DNA of 64,000 nt, taken from positions 4,821,501-4,885,500 of the forward strand of contig NC_066594.1 of the NCBI RefSeq assembly GCF_905475345.1, given 5' to 3'. Below the pieces are notes generated by a model, which ran no database searches, was not told where the DNA came from, and worked only from the letters and a program-made list of their open reading frames with translations. The stretch is from Vespula vulgaris. Its lineage: Eukaryota; Arthropoda; Insecta; Hymenoptera; Vespidae. This document shows, one piece after another, positions 36,801-50,957 of this stretch (positions are counted from its first letter, which is position 1; the number at the start of each line of letters is the position of its first letter). The position numbers and the translations under genes are program-made.

Positions 36801-39800
36801 TAACTTTTTGTCCTCGTCCGTCAACAACTCGACGACTCCGTTCGACGAAGAGTTCGCCTTCTCCTCCAGTTCCTTCCTACGTCACATCGAGCTCGATCTC
36901 TCTTCGCATCTGGCTCCATTGCGTTTCGAGGAAAGGAACTCGTCATCGCTTTATGACGTGATAAGCGCTCGAGTAAACTTTAAGGCCGTGCTCCTTCAAA
37001 ACGGAACCCTACGTATCCTCTTTAACTGTCGACTTTTACCTACGCTCGTTTTCGCACGTGACTCCCCGGTCTCTAGGAGTAAAGAGACGGAGGAAAAAGG
37101 AAGAATAGGCGGAGAAGAAAGAGGAAAGGAAAGAAAGAGAAAAAGAAAAAGAGAAGAAAAGAAAGAAAAGAGGAGGAGAGAAAGAGAGGAGGTCCGAACG
37201 GACGACACCACGTTCGCCGTATCCCTCGGGACAAAGGATCTCCCTACGGTACCCGAATCTTCTGCCTTTGTTTGCCCTAAGAACAGCGAAGGAGGCAAGT
37301 GGTTGTGCCAATACACACCGGCAAGTGGCGTAGAAATCAACCTTGGGGATTCTCTCTTCTCCTCCTACATTCGTGGTCCAAAGAGCACTGTACGTGAATA
37401 GCTAGAAAGCCCTAGGTAAGATCCTAGGGCGGGGTAGCACGAGGCTCGACATAAATCCTAAAGTCCTAGACAAATGGAGGCCTAACGGAGCGTACGTACG
37501 TAGAGGATAAACTGGAGAGACGTGTATTCGGTCTCCCTTTTCTATAGCAGAGCAACGAGCGCTAACGTTTTCCGTTTCAAGGTCTCGCACGAAAAGGTCA
37601 CGGGATATACCTCTGGTGGAGAGGAGCGAAGCCATTAAGAACTGGTAATTTGGGTATTCAGGTACCACCGATGTGTCCCTTTATTTTTCTCTCATTCTGT
37701 TTTTCTTTTTCTCCTCTTTTCGATTCGTCGACGATTTTCCTTCGACTCATCTTCGTTTTACGCTTTCTTTTCTCTCGCTCTCCCTCTTTAATCCTCTTTA
37801 CTCTGCTACCACTTTACTAGGTTGCTGTCGCCGAGCTTACTTTCGTCGAATAATACTGGCACTCGATCGTAGGTATCCTAGGTAAGGGCGCGACGACGAG
37901 CACGTAGCGCTACGCTCTTGATCTGGATCCTTCCTGGTCGTCGGAGGGAGACACCGCCGGCCCATTGTCATGACCCCGAGGTAGCACGGCGGAAAGAAAT
38001 TATTGCGGACAGAAGTGGCACGCCGTGTTTGCGCAGCATTGTTGCCCGGAGTTAATAGTCTATGAGGGTAGCATGTAGGTAGACGTTTTCTTCTTTTTTT
38101 TTTTTTTCTAAATGCATGCTACGAGCCAGACAAGTTGGAAAACGAAAGGGAGGATAGGGCGACGGAGTCTGTGTGACGAAAGCGACGAGATATTCCATGA
38201 AAAAAAATGATCGGACGAAAAACTTCTTTCTCGCTCCTTTCGTCTCTCCAGTTTAATTCGATTACAACGTTTCGAGCAAGCTAGTAGTATTCCGAAACCT
38301 TACAAGATGTTCCTTGTTCTCTAACGAGATTTTTTCGAATCTTTCGATACGGACAATTTCGAGTGCCTAATCGTTGGACCGTTCCTCGGGAAGATCCTGG
38401 CCACGGTGGTTATGGTGCTAGTATTAGAAAAGGCCTCGATCGCATTAATCTTCATGGTCCCGAAAATTCAAAGAATTCGTTTCTCCCATCGAAGAGAAAT
38501 CGTGCTGGTTCTCTTTTCCCTTCGTTCCTATATTCGTTGCTATATTCTCCTTCTCCGCAACAACGCGGTAGACGCGACCTAAGGCCGTTCCTTTTGGAAA
38601 CCATATATTTTTCGTTTCACAGTTCGCGGCGCTGTTGAATGCCCAGCCTCCATTCAGACAAGGCTGCATCTCTGGAGCAGCCCGCCAGGTATAAATTTTG
38701 GCGTCGGTTCTAAAAGGGAAGGGGGGAAGAAAAAAGAAGGAAAAGAGAAGCTCGAGGTGAAGGAGGAGAGAGATCGGTCCCATGGTAATCGATTACCTCC
38801 CCCGTATCCCTAGAATTCCATATAGTGACCGGCTCCGTGCTCCAAAGATTGAACCCTTGATAACCGGAGCTCTCTTTCTCTCTCTTTCTCTCTTTACCTT
38901 TTTCTTCTCTTCCTCGCCTTTCTCCTTTCTCTCGCGTTTTTCTTTCACTCATGAATGCTCACGCGCTCGACCTCTTGCCTATTTTCTGCTATCCCCCACG
39001 AGTTCATAAATCCGAGCACAGTTTCCAAAAATATTTTATTAATGTCGATTTTCTGATTTACACCCTGCTTCTAGCCAAAGCTTCATTCGTAAATTGAACC
39101 TCGGTAGAAATAGGAAGTAGAATGTTGGGGTATTAGATTTGACGGAAACATTCCTAAACGAGTAGCCAACTTGTAATACGATACTCTTCGACGTTTAAAG
39201 CCTGCTTTTAAATTCTCAAGAACAGACGCTGATTTACAAGTGACGAAGACGTGAAGGCGACGGAGCAGATGGTATCGCGCGTAGACGACGACTTAATTTA
39301 ACTTTATACCCACGCGTTTCGTAAACAGCTTACACGAAGTGGCTATAACGTTGTACGCTGTTGGAGTTTCTACTCTCTGCTCTTTGATTCGCTCGATTCG
39401 GTTACACATAGAATCTTTAAGAAGGGAGAGAGGGTAGACCAGAATGCAACGAGCTTATCGCGCATCGCTAGATTGCTCCTTCTCGGAAGACGACTATTCT
39501 TCCACGTATTTGATAAGGCTCATCGTCTAGATTACACGCCGGAGATATCCTTATCAAAAACGGTAAACGTACTTTTCGAGTTGGTTCGTTCTTCCATAAA
39601 TTACGATTACTAAAATCGAAGCTAACATACGATACCATCGTACGTCTTTTTTCGAAGCTTTTCATAAGAGTTTCAATGAATTCGTGTTTGAAAAGTCGAG
39701 AGCCGAATGAAAATAGTCAATGGAGGGGAGAAGAATAGATGTCAAAGACTCTTCGAAAACGTCTATCGCGACTTCTCCCTTCGAAAAGGGAATTCATAGA

Positions 39801-40542
39801 ATCTCAGCGAAGGTAGTGGAAGGAATAAGTTCTTCTCGATACGTCTCTCACGCAGCTGCTTCTTTTTCTGGGCAGGGCCACGCATCTGCCTTGCCTTCTT
39901 TCCCGGTGCGTTCCCTCCTCCTTCTCTATCCGTCTGTCTCTCTCTCTCTCTCGTTCTGGTCATCTTCATTTCGGGCCCGCGGCACATTACGCGGCACATT
40001 TTCTCCATACGCGTATCGGCTTCGTTCTCAAAAGGCCGGCCTCCCCGATCTCCTTTCTCAGCCTTTATCCTACCTCCAAGGTATAGGCCTCGATAATAAT
40101 ATCTCTTATATTTTTGGATGCAAGTAATAACGAAAATATTATAGAGACGAGCACTCCGGCTTGTTCGATGATACGTCGTTTCGTAGCGTTTCATAAGCTA
40201 CGATCGGCCTGTCCGAAACAAGCAGCTTTGATATGGACCACCCTATGAAACGGAGAGAAATAAAAGATAGAAAGAAAGTGGATGTAGGGAGTAGGAAATT
40301 TGTTGTACTTTTTCGTCTGCACTCAATTCGAAATTCATTCTTGGGTATGTACTCCTCAAGATTTCATTCATCTTCTCGAGGTAGTCATCGAAGGCGTAAG
40401 GATGTTTGCTGTACGATGAGTGGTCTTCGCGGAATCTCAATGCTCCTCGTTTACACAGCGCTCGAGCGTGCGCATTGTGTATTTGGCGAGAGACTACCAT
40501 GTGCGCGTCCTCATGGACGCAAAGCGAATCGAAAGAAGGACG

Positions 40543-40609
<67 letters not shown>

Positions 40610-43600
40610 AAGAGGGTAAGGGTGAGAGAAAGAGAGGGAGACAAGACGACGAGAAATGATCTTCCAAGGTATTGTGTATCGAAAGTTCGCGTTTAAGTTC
40701 CATTCGGTCGAATAAAAATCCCAATGGATCCGGAGGCTCTATTCAAAACGAACGATGGAATCGTATGGCGATGGGATTCTGTGAGCGAAAACGCATTTTG
40801 GTTATACGAAGATCCATGAAGAGGAGTTGTGGCGTACGGACGATAAATCTAAACGTATCGAGAGCTTCTTTTACAGGATCTTCTTTATATATTCTCTCTT
40901 TTTTTTTTGTCTTGCTCTATCTCTAAATGTGTAGTATTCTTATCGGATTTCATAGGATAGATGGACGACTAACGCGTGACTCTCAAAACCAGTCTTCCTC
41001 CTGCCAAGATATGTACACAAATCTCTCTCTTTCTTTGTTTTACTAGTGCTAGATATGTCAGAGTACGACTTGACACATAGCTTACGTTTTCCGTGCCTTC
41101 GTAAACGCTTATGCGTCAAAGGTCGCGTTGATTTCTCGCGGCACGTGAGACGCATGATAAGTGTATGTACGTAAAAGAAAAGAAGAAAAAGCAAGAAAGA
41201 AAAAGAGAAGGACGCAAAGAGGAAGAGCTCGTACCCCGAAGGTAGAGTGCTTCGATGGTTTAGAGACGAGCGCACGATTATACGACGAGAATCTGAGATG
41301 AGAGCTCGAAGGAGTCGTCGTTTCGCGGCGAACTTCCACGTATGATGGGCGAATTACCGCCAATCGACGATAACTTATCGATGATTTTAGAATAGTGCCG
41401 CTAGCGAGAACGACGTCGGCGTCTTCTTTGCGAACCCGATAATTTGCCAAGCGTTATACGTTCCCGATCGATCTTCTTTTTCTTCTCTTTCTTTCTCATC
41501 TTTTCTCATCAATTCCTTGCCGATAAATAATGATTTTGGCAAATCGATATCCTTACGTGAAAAGAATTCGATCGAACGTCTTTAAAAGGACTTTCGCAGT
41601 TTACGGCTAACCCAAAAGCTAAACATCTACTTTTCAGCGAGCTCGATTAAATCGTACACTCTTCTAACCAGTGCACCGTATGATACAACGAACTCTCAGG
41701 AAGCAAGAAGCATCGATTTAATTTAAACTGGCTTCGCGGCTTCTTTTTCTTTTTTTCCCTCCTCCTCCTCCTCCTCCTCCTTCTCCTCTTCCTTCTCCTT
41801 TCCTTCTCTCGATTGCTCTGTAATTAAATTGCAAACGATCGGCTCGGTACATCTCGAGTTACAGATATCTTTTTCTTTCGTTTTCGCGTTGAGGAGAGAG
41901 CAACGTTTACGAGTTACGAAGAGAGTCTTTTAAGAGACACGATCTCTCCGAAGTACGACTTAATACTACCAGCGTTTTCACAAGTACGGCGTAATGAGTT
42001 TACATCACGCATAGTAGAGATTTGTTATTTTCCTGTGTCGAATATCTTTTGTGTCTTACGTATGAGATCACCTATTGTTGAGACAGTCCTTACACATCAA
42101 AACAACTTATCAAAACAATGGAATAGAAAGCGATCGATCAATATGCGAGGACGAGATAACACCTTTTAAATTATCTATGAAGAATACTCATAGATTATTA
42201 CTAAGCAGAATTAACGATCTCGAATCGCGCTATCTACGTGGAAATAATGTAAATCGAATAAAAAAGATTAATATCTCGATCAAAAACGGATATGACAATG
42301 AATTTTTTCTATTTTAAAATATTCATATATTTCTTTCTCCGTTGTATTCGCTGGAAGAATAGAACAGATGGCGCGTATAATTTCGTTTGCGAGAGCTCGG
42401 AAGAGATTAGAAAGCGTCGACAAATATTTGTCAGTTTTAACCCTCGACCTCTGACGTAGCTCGAGCTATGCAACCATAGAAAAGAAGAACGAATTAATAC
42501 TCTTAATCTGTGTATTTTCGCGACGCTTATCTTCGCACCATTTGTCAATCTCCGATTATACGTACACTCTCCTTGATTACCTTATAATCGAACACGAACG
42601 ATAAGGAATGATATTAAAGCGGAACGTCGATCGTCGAAAAGGAAAAAGAATTACGCGAACGTTACGGTTAAACTCAAACTCGACTCGAAAAGAGAGGGGT
42701 AGCGAGCGATCGGTCACACATCGCCCGTTCGATGAAACTTTAAACGGGAACGAGGAACGAAGCGAGCGCTCGTTTCTTATCGTTTTAGGAGCTGTCAAAC
42801 ACTCAGGATCCTCATTGTGCCGCGAAGCGTAGTAAGAAAACACCTTGAAACTTGGCGGCCATCAAATTCTCTCTCTCTCTTTTACTTGACTGGCAGCTCG
42901 TAAAAGCTGCAAGATTCTCTCTCTCTCTTTTTCTCTTTCATCGTTGCTCCGCTTTTCGATTCTCCTCTTCCCGTGTACACGCGCTTCGAATAGAGGAGAA
43001 TTCACCTCTTTCGCTTTTGCAAATTGCAATTAACGTTTTTACTACGGCCGAATCGAGCGGCTCTCCTGGATAAGCTCTCGTAACAAAGCGTGCAAAATCG
43101 AGATTATGGCATGGCCGATCCAAAGGCCTCGATTACACGCGCCTTCTTACAAAGTAGAATTTCGTTAATTTCGTAATCATGCTCGAGCGAGACACCTTGC
43201 GTGTACGATCTTTCTCTTTCTCTCTCTCTCTCTCTCTCTTTTTCTTTCTTTCTCTTTCTCGATCTTATTTTACAATGTTAACGTTCGGAAATCTATTCTT
43301 TTTCTCTCTCTCTCTTTTTTTTATCCCACGCACGTTTCACTAATTGGTTCTTCGAGAGACGCGCGTTTTTATTTGCCATTCGATTACCGGTTACATGCGA
43401 AACGTAAAAAGATATCCTTCGACCTTCTCCTTTTTCGCGAGCAACGAGCTCTTTCTTTGTTGATGGATACCGAACGATGCCACTTTCGTCGGTATAACGT
43501 GCGTCAAACTGGTTTTTACCTTGTATCTAGTCTCGGTACCAGGTGCAGAAGCGCGTAAATACCTTCGATTATTCGTCGCGCTTCTCCTATTTCTTTGGAC

Positions 43601-44367
43601 TGGTTCGTGGAACGTCGGTCCTATCGGCATAACCGGAAGTCAAACGCGACGAAAGCGATATCCGCAAACTGCACATGCAGCGACACATTTGACGCTTGCG
43701 ATAACATCTTATCCTTTAACGGGACGTTCGTGGAACGAACGAAGCCCGTTCGGGAAAGAAATTTTCTCACCAATTTGCAGACTTGTACGATCGATATTTC
43801 TACGTATATATTTACATTTCTCGAAAAAAACTAAAAAGATCGTCGTGGTTATGGTCAGAAAATAATTAAAAGAAACGCTTAAGCAACATCTTTTAATACT
43901 TTTTTCACAGTGTAACTGAAGGCATTAAGCTTAAGAACTGGAACTAGCGTACCGACTAATCACCGTGAGAAATATTTCGCGAAAGCGCCTTAATTATCGT
44001 TGCTTTTTCTACTAAATAAATCTCATAAAAAGGAGAAATAAAAAAAAAAGAAAGAAAAGAAGTGGAAAAGTGAGTATCGTGAAGAGTTTCGATCGAATTC
44101 TTCTTGCAGTGATACCCTTTGACGTTCGTACGTACTTATCTACCTACGCGAAAAAAAATATGCTTCAAGTGTTGGAAACGCGCTCGAAAGGAGAATCGTA
44201 AGTAGCGATAAAGGCGGACACATCGAAGGCGAATCCGTGCGGACGATTAAATCGAGAAAAGAATTGCCTCGTCGTCGTCCAGGGACTAACAGCGTGTAAA
44301 ATAAAATTCTGTGAATACCGTGCTACCGGCTACTGGCTTTCTTGGGAGAACGATTCGATCGCATCGC

Positions 44368-44401
<34 letters not shown>

Positions 44402-47400
44402 TTCGTCGTCCTCGTCGTCGTCCTCGTCGCATTGAGTGAATTATCGTTCGAGTAGTTAACGAGGAGGAAGAAGAAAGAAGTAACGAGAGAGCCTTGTGTA
44501 GCTGCCCATCGATGGAGCCATTCACGGAGTAAGTTCGTGTGTGTGCGAGAGAGACAGAGAGACAGAGAAAGGAAAAAGACGTAAGGAAAAATGTAGAGGC
44601 TGTCGTTAGCGTGTCCAATGCATGGCCCGTAGAAATTCGATACTATCGTAGTTTTCGGTTCATACCGTAGAAGAAACAGCAGTTTTCCTTGTTTTTGAAC
44701 ATGATAGAGGATCCCTCGGTCCATCGAAGAACACATGTCTTTTTGGTAGAACTGACTATGGGTTGCCATAATCCTCCCTTTCGTTTCGATTTTCAACATT
44801 CCACATCTCTTGTCGAGCACAAGGAATGCCCTTTGGCCGTTGAAGAAGACGACGATGACGACGACGTGCTCGAGTATTGCGTCCCGGAAAAGCGAGCTCG
44901 AAAGAATAGCGCGTAAGGGCATTGAAAAGAAAAAGAAAGAGAAGGAGGGCGGATGAAGAGAAGAGAAAGGAAGCTGATGGTGCAACGAGGTAGAAAGCGA
45001 CCAGTCCAGAGCCAGGTATTCTATTATGGTCGGTTATCTAGATTATGGCATTCCTACTTCGAGGAACCTGGCAACCCTGGGGTGGACGGAATGGGGTGTT
45101 TGAGGATAACCAACGAGAGTCTCGAGCACCCATTAATCCTTCTCGCTTGGGTAAGACCACGAAATTAAAAAAAAATATATATATATATGTATGTATATAT
45201 ATGCGTGTTATAGATATGTAGTACGAAGGGAATCTTAGAAGAGAAGGGGTTTTGGAAAGAAAGAAAACGGTCGACTAAAGTTGGCTTCAGGTAGTTCTGT
45301 CCGCCTTTCCTCTCTCTATTTTCTTCTCTTCCTCTCTCTTTCTCTTAGTCTTTGCTTTCGAATCTTAAATTTATGGTACGTTAAATGAGACGCACTGGCA
45401 ATGGCGTTCCAACCGATCGACCCACAGTCGTTCGTTAACCATTCTCCAAGAACCTATATTTATCGAAACCACTCGAAGAGATACCCGATGGACTCGTAAC
45501 GAATTGCTTCTGGAAAGGCATATCAATTTATTTCGCTTTCGTTTCTCCCTATACGTATTTCGTTCTCTTAAAGTTCTCCTGATTGTTTTTAAATTTAAAA
45601 TTAAAAGAAGCTATCGCAACTCCTACCCCTCCTACTCCTCGTCTTTTTACAGTTTTTTGCCAACAGCGATCTCCTTCATATTTTCGTATTTATTTCTTCT
45701 TTCTCCTTTTTCTATTCTTTTTTTATTGCATGGCGCCTCGAGGGTGAAGAGAATTATCTTTACACCAGCGGTAGAGAAACAAATAAATTCGTGTCTATAT
45801 GTCGATCCATTAGCCAGTGGTTTTCCGGCCTTTAAGATCCCACCCATTAATCATCTGTGGCCACGGTAAAAAATGTGTAAACTTCGAAGAAACGTGTAGA
45901 GATATGTCGAACAAAGAAGATAATCAACGATGGACCCGGGGTTCCTTTCCTTCAGCAGGTAGAGAAAAGAAGTATCGTTCTTTTTTTAGATGCGGGGAAA
46001 AAACATGAATTTTTTCGGTTTTCCTATTTTAGTGAAACTTGATAGCGGATGGGTACGATTAAGTATGCAGCAAATAGTAAATATAAAAGAGATTAAAAAG
46101 TTCGCGTAGACAGATGCACGGTGCCCGAGCAACGTGAGTTTTTTCTTCTGTTTTTTATACTTGTTTTCTTTCTTTTTTATCCTCTCTCTTTCTCTTTTTG
46201 TCCAAAGGGATGAGAGAAAACAAACGAGTTCGTGTCAATATGTCGATCCATTAGCGCGTAGTTCTTCGTGGTTTAGAGCCCTCCACGGCTCATAAAAAGT
46301 ATACAGGTTTACGTTTCCAAGATCGTAGCCATTAGCGTGGACCCGAGAACGATTAATGCAAGTATCGTTAGGGTGGACCGCGTGAGATAAGCTCGTTAAA
46401 TTCCTTTTGTCTTTGTCCGAAGCTGTGAGACGAAAGAAGATATATGAAAAATGAAATCCCGATGATGGTTCGCATATGCGTCTTATTTAGAAAGAGCTTA
46501 TGATATATTCGGAGAACGAAAAATCATAAAACGAAAAAATTTTAATAGCGAACCTCGAAAGATTAGCCCATAATACTCTCGTAACCTCGACTCGTCGGCT
46601 AAATTCTATTATAAATATATAATTCTCGTATCAACCGGAATACTTTGATATTTTCGGCATGCATGCTCAAATTAAACTCTTACCTACATTTTTAGTACGG
46701 AATGCGTGCTCAATTTAAACTTTTACGCGGTAATTAAAATTCATTTTATTTTCTTGAACGCAATGAAATTCGATTAGTTCATAAAAATATGCGCGATAAA
46801 ATGAATAGGATAAATAAGAGAAATGTTTTAGTAAACAATTTCTATCAAAACATTCTTGTAATTGGAAACAATCTATTGTTCACCATGTAGGAATTGCGAT
46901 GCAGATTTATAAGAAAAAAAAAAAAAGAAAAAAAAAGAAAAAAGAATTACTAAATGAATCGGTATATAGGTCGTAGTTGTAGAAAAATCGAATACCTGGA
47001 GGAAATCAAACGCGATCGCTTAAAATGGAAGGTGTTAACACGTTACCTCTCGGTTGCGGTAGATCGATTAACAAACGCGATAACAACGATGATTACTTCA
47101 TTAAGCGATGGCGCCGGACTGTCCGTTGCGCGAAACTCGTACCGTTCATTGAGGGAGTAAGTATGAGAGAGAACTCGCTAACGTAACAGTAAATGCTCGA
47201 TAAGCGCGAGCGAGCGAACTCTGGGCGCTTGTGTGCACCGAAAGAGTTTAGTGCAACGTCCTGTCGGTCCTTGAACGGGTCGTAAACGAGAGAAATCCAA
47301 GGCTTTCTGCTCAACTCCACAGATGGCGTACTCTGTTCATCTTTCTCTACTTTAGAGCGGCAAAGCACTCAAAGAGTTCGTTCTTCGAAGTAGAGAGGAA

Positions 47401-48648
47401 CGTTGAGGTTCGAAGACCTCAAAGACGACTTTCGTAAGAGCTCCTCCGAAGAACCGCATCCTAATATGTACCTCCGTTTTGAGACTCGTTGCGAGACCTT
47501 TTAACCCTTGCTTTGTCTTTTATAAAATAGTTTCATTCTCCTCTTTCTTATCGCGTATGAATGATACTCGTTCGCATATGTTCATGATGCTCGAATAACG
47601 CTGATATATTTTTCTAATAAAAGGGAATAATACCAGAAAGAAAGACATACGAGAGGAAAAGATATGGAAATATGAAATGTGTTTTTATAAAATTTAGTAT
47701 TACATTTTAAAATATGTATCTAGTAAAAGAGAAGTAACACAAAGGTAAATAAATGAAGATCTTTTACATTGTTAACGAATATAAGCTTTATAGCTTTATT
47801 CTTTATTTTATGTATTCTTTTCTCATATGTAGTTTGATGTTTAGCCCACTTGTACGGACATGCTCTTTGCTCGTTCGTTATGTTTCTGACATACGGATAA
47901 TAAGTTCCGTCGCAATTTTATGTTGCAAAGCTTTCTAAGCGAAGAAAGAGAAACGGAATGCAAGACTCGCATTTTTCTAAAGAATAAAGTTTCATTCGGA
48001 GTAAAAAAGATGAACTCTCAAAAGGTCAGACTCGATTCTCTCAACCATTGAAACATTTTTCGGGTAACGAAGAATTAAATTCCGCAAAAAGGGTTTAAAT
48101 ATCGTATAAGTGGGAAGGAATGAGAATTATTGTGGTTGGCGGGATAGAGAGCCGAGGCCAGTGGCCGCGAGAATTCGCGAGATGCGAGAGCTCGAAAAAA
48201 AAGGTATTCATTATGTATGGAATGTTGCTTTGAAGTTGTAACCAAATAGCAAATAACGAAACGAATGAGAGATGAAAAAAGTTCCGAGAAGGGATGGTCA
48301 AAGCAATTTTCTTTATCTTATCTCCCTTTTAAGATTTAAATCGACCAAATGGTTTCAGAGTTTGATGAATTTTTTCTCTTTTCTTTTTTTTTCTTTTCTG
48401 GTATTTTTTTTTCTTTTAATAAGGAAATTTGGAATACGTAAGATGCGAAGACTTGCAGATGTCTCGTTCGTAAAGAAGAATAAAAGAGAAAGGAAGAAAC
48501 ATTTTCGAGCCGTAATTCAAGCGAGAGAGAAAAGCAATCTTGGCGAAGCGCAGTATCTCTTATGTTAGAGGGGACAAAAAGTCGCAGCGTCTTCGTGGTA
48601 AACGCGTACGGAGGGATTGCATGTTCAAGAAGCGAAAGAGAGAATGAA

Positions 48649-48694
<46 letters not shown>

Positions 48695-50899
48695 TAGGAC
48701 TATGCGGGTTTCTATGTACGACGTTCGTACAAACGTATATATTCTCTTGGCGAGTACTCGGGGTGTGGACGAATGTTTCGTTCTCCGTACGATAACCCAC
48801 TGGCTTTGTAAAGCGTACCGCCGTCATGGCATACATTCGTTCCCGCGACTATTCTATGTATATATGTATAAGTATGTACACCCGCACTCATGCACCTACA
48901 CGGAATCATCGACGGATTCACGAACATGAATGCGCCGCTCATTACGAGATAATGGGTTATTTCGATCCTTCTCGAATTACCAAATCGACAATGAGGGATT
49001 CGATTCGAAAAAGTATCTTTTATTCTCTATCTGTTTATCTATCTTTCTCGCTCTTTTACATTCTTATGCCCCTAAGGTATTTCAGGTCTCTACGAAGCAA
49101 TGGCGAATTGAAAGCGAAAAGGAAGGAAAGTGGATAAAAACGAGAAGAGAAGAGAGAGAGAAAAAGGAAGAGATGCATTTTGGTCGGTAGCTCGAAAAAA
49201 GAAACAACAGGATATGCAGTGTAGAGGAGACAAGACGCGACTCCCTTTTTCTTTCTATCTCTCTTATCTTCTCTGTTCTTTATCCGCTCTTTTCTCGTTT
49301 GCCCGAAATGTGCACCAGTGGGAAGTGTAATCTCCGCTGTAGATTTAAAGTCTCCCACTTACACGCACTTGTCGCATTTTTTTTCTTCTTCTTCTTCTTC
49401 CTCCTCTTTTTCTTCTTCTTTTTCTTCCTCTTTTTCTTCTTCTTCTTCTTCTTTCCTCTCACTCATTTTCTTTTTCACTTTATCAATATGTTCGTTTGCG
49501 AAAAGTGTTTTTTCTTTTTTTCAAGTCAAATCGGTGATTTTTTAATACAACTCTACTATATATTCGTTCGATCGATTCCACTTTCACGCCTCGCTAGTCT
49601 AATCGAATTTATTATCCCCTAATCGAGAAGAGAGGAATCGTTTCCGCTTGAAATAACGAACGATCTCGGTGCGTGCGTCTCAGAAATCGACGTGCCAGGC
49701 GAAACTTTTCTTAGCTTTCATGGTCGTCGTCTCGAGAGAACGTCGCCGCCTCTCTCATTCGAGCATTACAAATCAGCGTCGCACGAGAAGAGTCTTCCGG
49801 GTGTGACGGAGCGGAAATCGCCATTGTGCACCGTCCTCGCGCGAACTCTCTCGCGTTCTTCGCGCACGAATCGTGCCATCGAGGAAAGAAACGAATCACT
49901 ATACCACGTGGAAAGGCAAAAGCGTATCGATCCTCTGACTCACAATGTCCTCTTTCCTTTTTCTTTCTCTTCTCTTTCCTTTCCTTTTCTTCTAATTTTT
50001 TTTCTACTCTTTAACGAAATTCCTTTCTCGCGTGTAAGCATAACGCGGTGTACTTAAGAGAAGTTTTTTTTTCGTATTGAGAATACGCAGGAAACGGAAT
50101 AAGAATGCGCAATCCGTCGAAAAACTACGTTCGTCGATCATAAGCTAATTGGGACGAGAGATACTTGGCCGAGTCTTTCCCGTGGGAATGAAATTATCGT
50201 AGTTCGCCAGGCCGAGGATGCCTACGCGGCTCTGGGTGAGGATCGAGAGAAAAGAGAGAGAAAGAAAGAGTAAGAGAAAGAGAAAGAGAGAAAAGGCGCA
50301 TATACACCAAGGCCGCAATTATTTTAAGTGCGCAACGATATCCAAGTAACTATTAATGACGTTCTTGGAGATGAAATCGCGTGTTGATCAGGAATAAAGC
50401 GACCGAGCGCGTGTGTACGTAGGCGCGAATTAATTGGTGTAATAATGACTATTATGATATACCTACCGCTCCTGCTTTGGTGTTGGTTTTTTTGCACCTT
50501 ATAAAAAGGCTCTCTACCTATCGAACCGTGGAAATTTTTCTTCTGTCGAGAAAATATCGTTGATATTCCTCTTATTATTCTTTCTTTCTGCCTTTCTTTC
50601 TTTGTCAGATGGGAAATTTAATTTCCTCGGTTAAATTCCATTCGTTTATCGCTCATATATTATCTCAAGCGGTAGACGTATTACAATTCACCATTGTCAT
50701 CGATCACAGATTCTCTCTCCCTCTCTCTCTCCTAAAATTTCTAATCACAGCTACTTACGTCCCCGAAACTCTCGTAATGCGATTTAGAATCCCCCAATCT
50801 TGCGCCAATATATCCTTTTGTGTTTGGACAGAAGCAAAAGCGTGATATCGTAATACCGCATGCTTTTGCGTCCTGACGATGATATTGCACCCAGGAGGG

Positions 50900-50957
<58 letters not shown>

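Noticed and set aside
36808..37401. 197-codon plus frame
   Set aside because: Its middle is a Lys/Glu/Arg run translated from a purine tract (37,080-37,190), and the flanks show no recognisable protein.
40660..40926. 84-codon plus frame beside the GA repeat
   Set aside because: No domain; length is compatible with chance and its 5' part borders repeat sequence.
44323..44985. 220-codon minus frame
   Set aside because: Its end is poly-Thr from the TCG repeat, and the rest is not protein-like. It lies within the ephrin intron.
47500..47530. TTAACCCTTGC motif resembling a piggyBac end
   Set aside because: No inverted partner at a sensible distance was found, so it is treated as chance.
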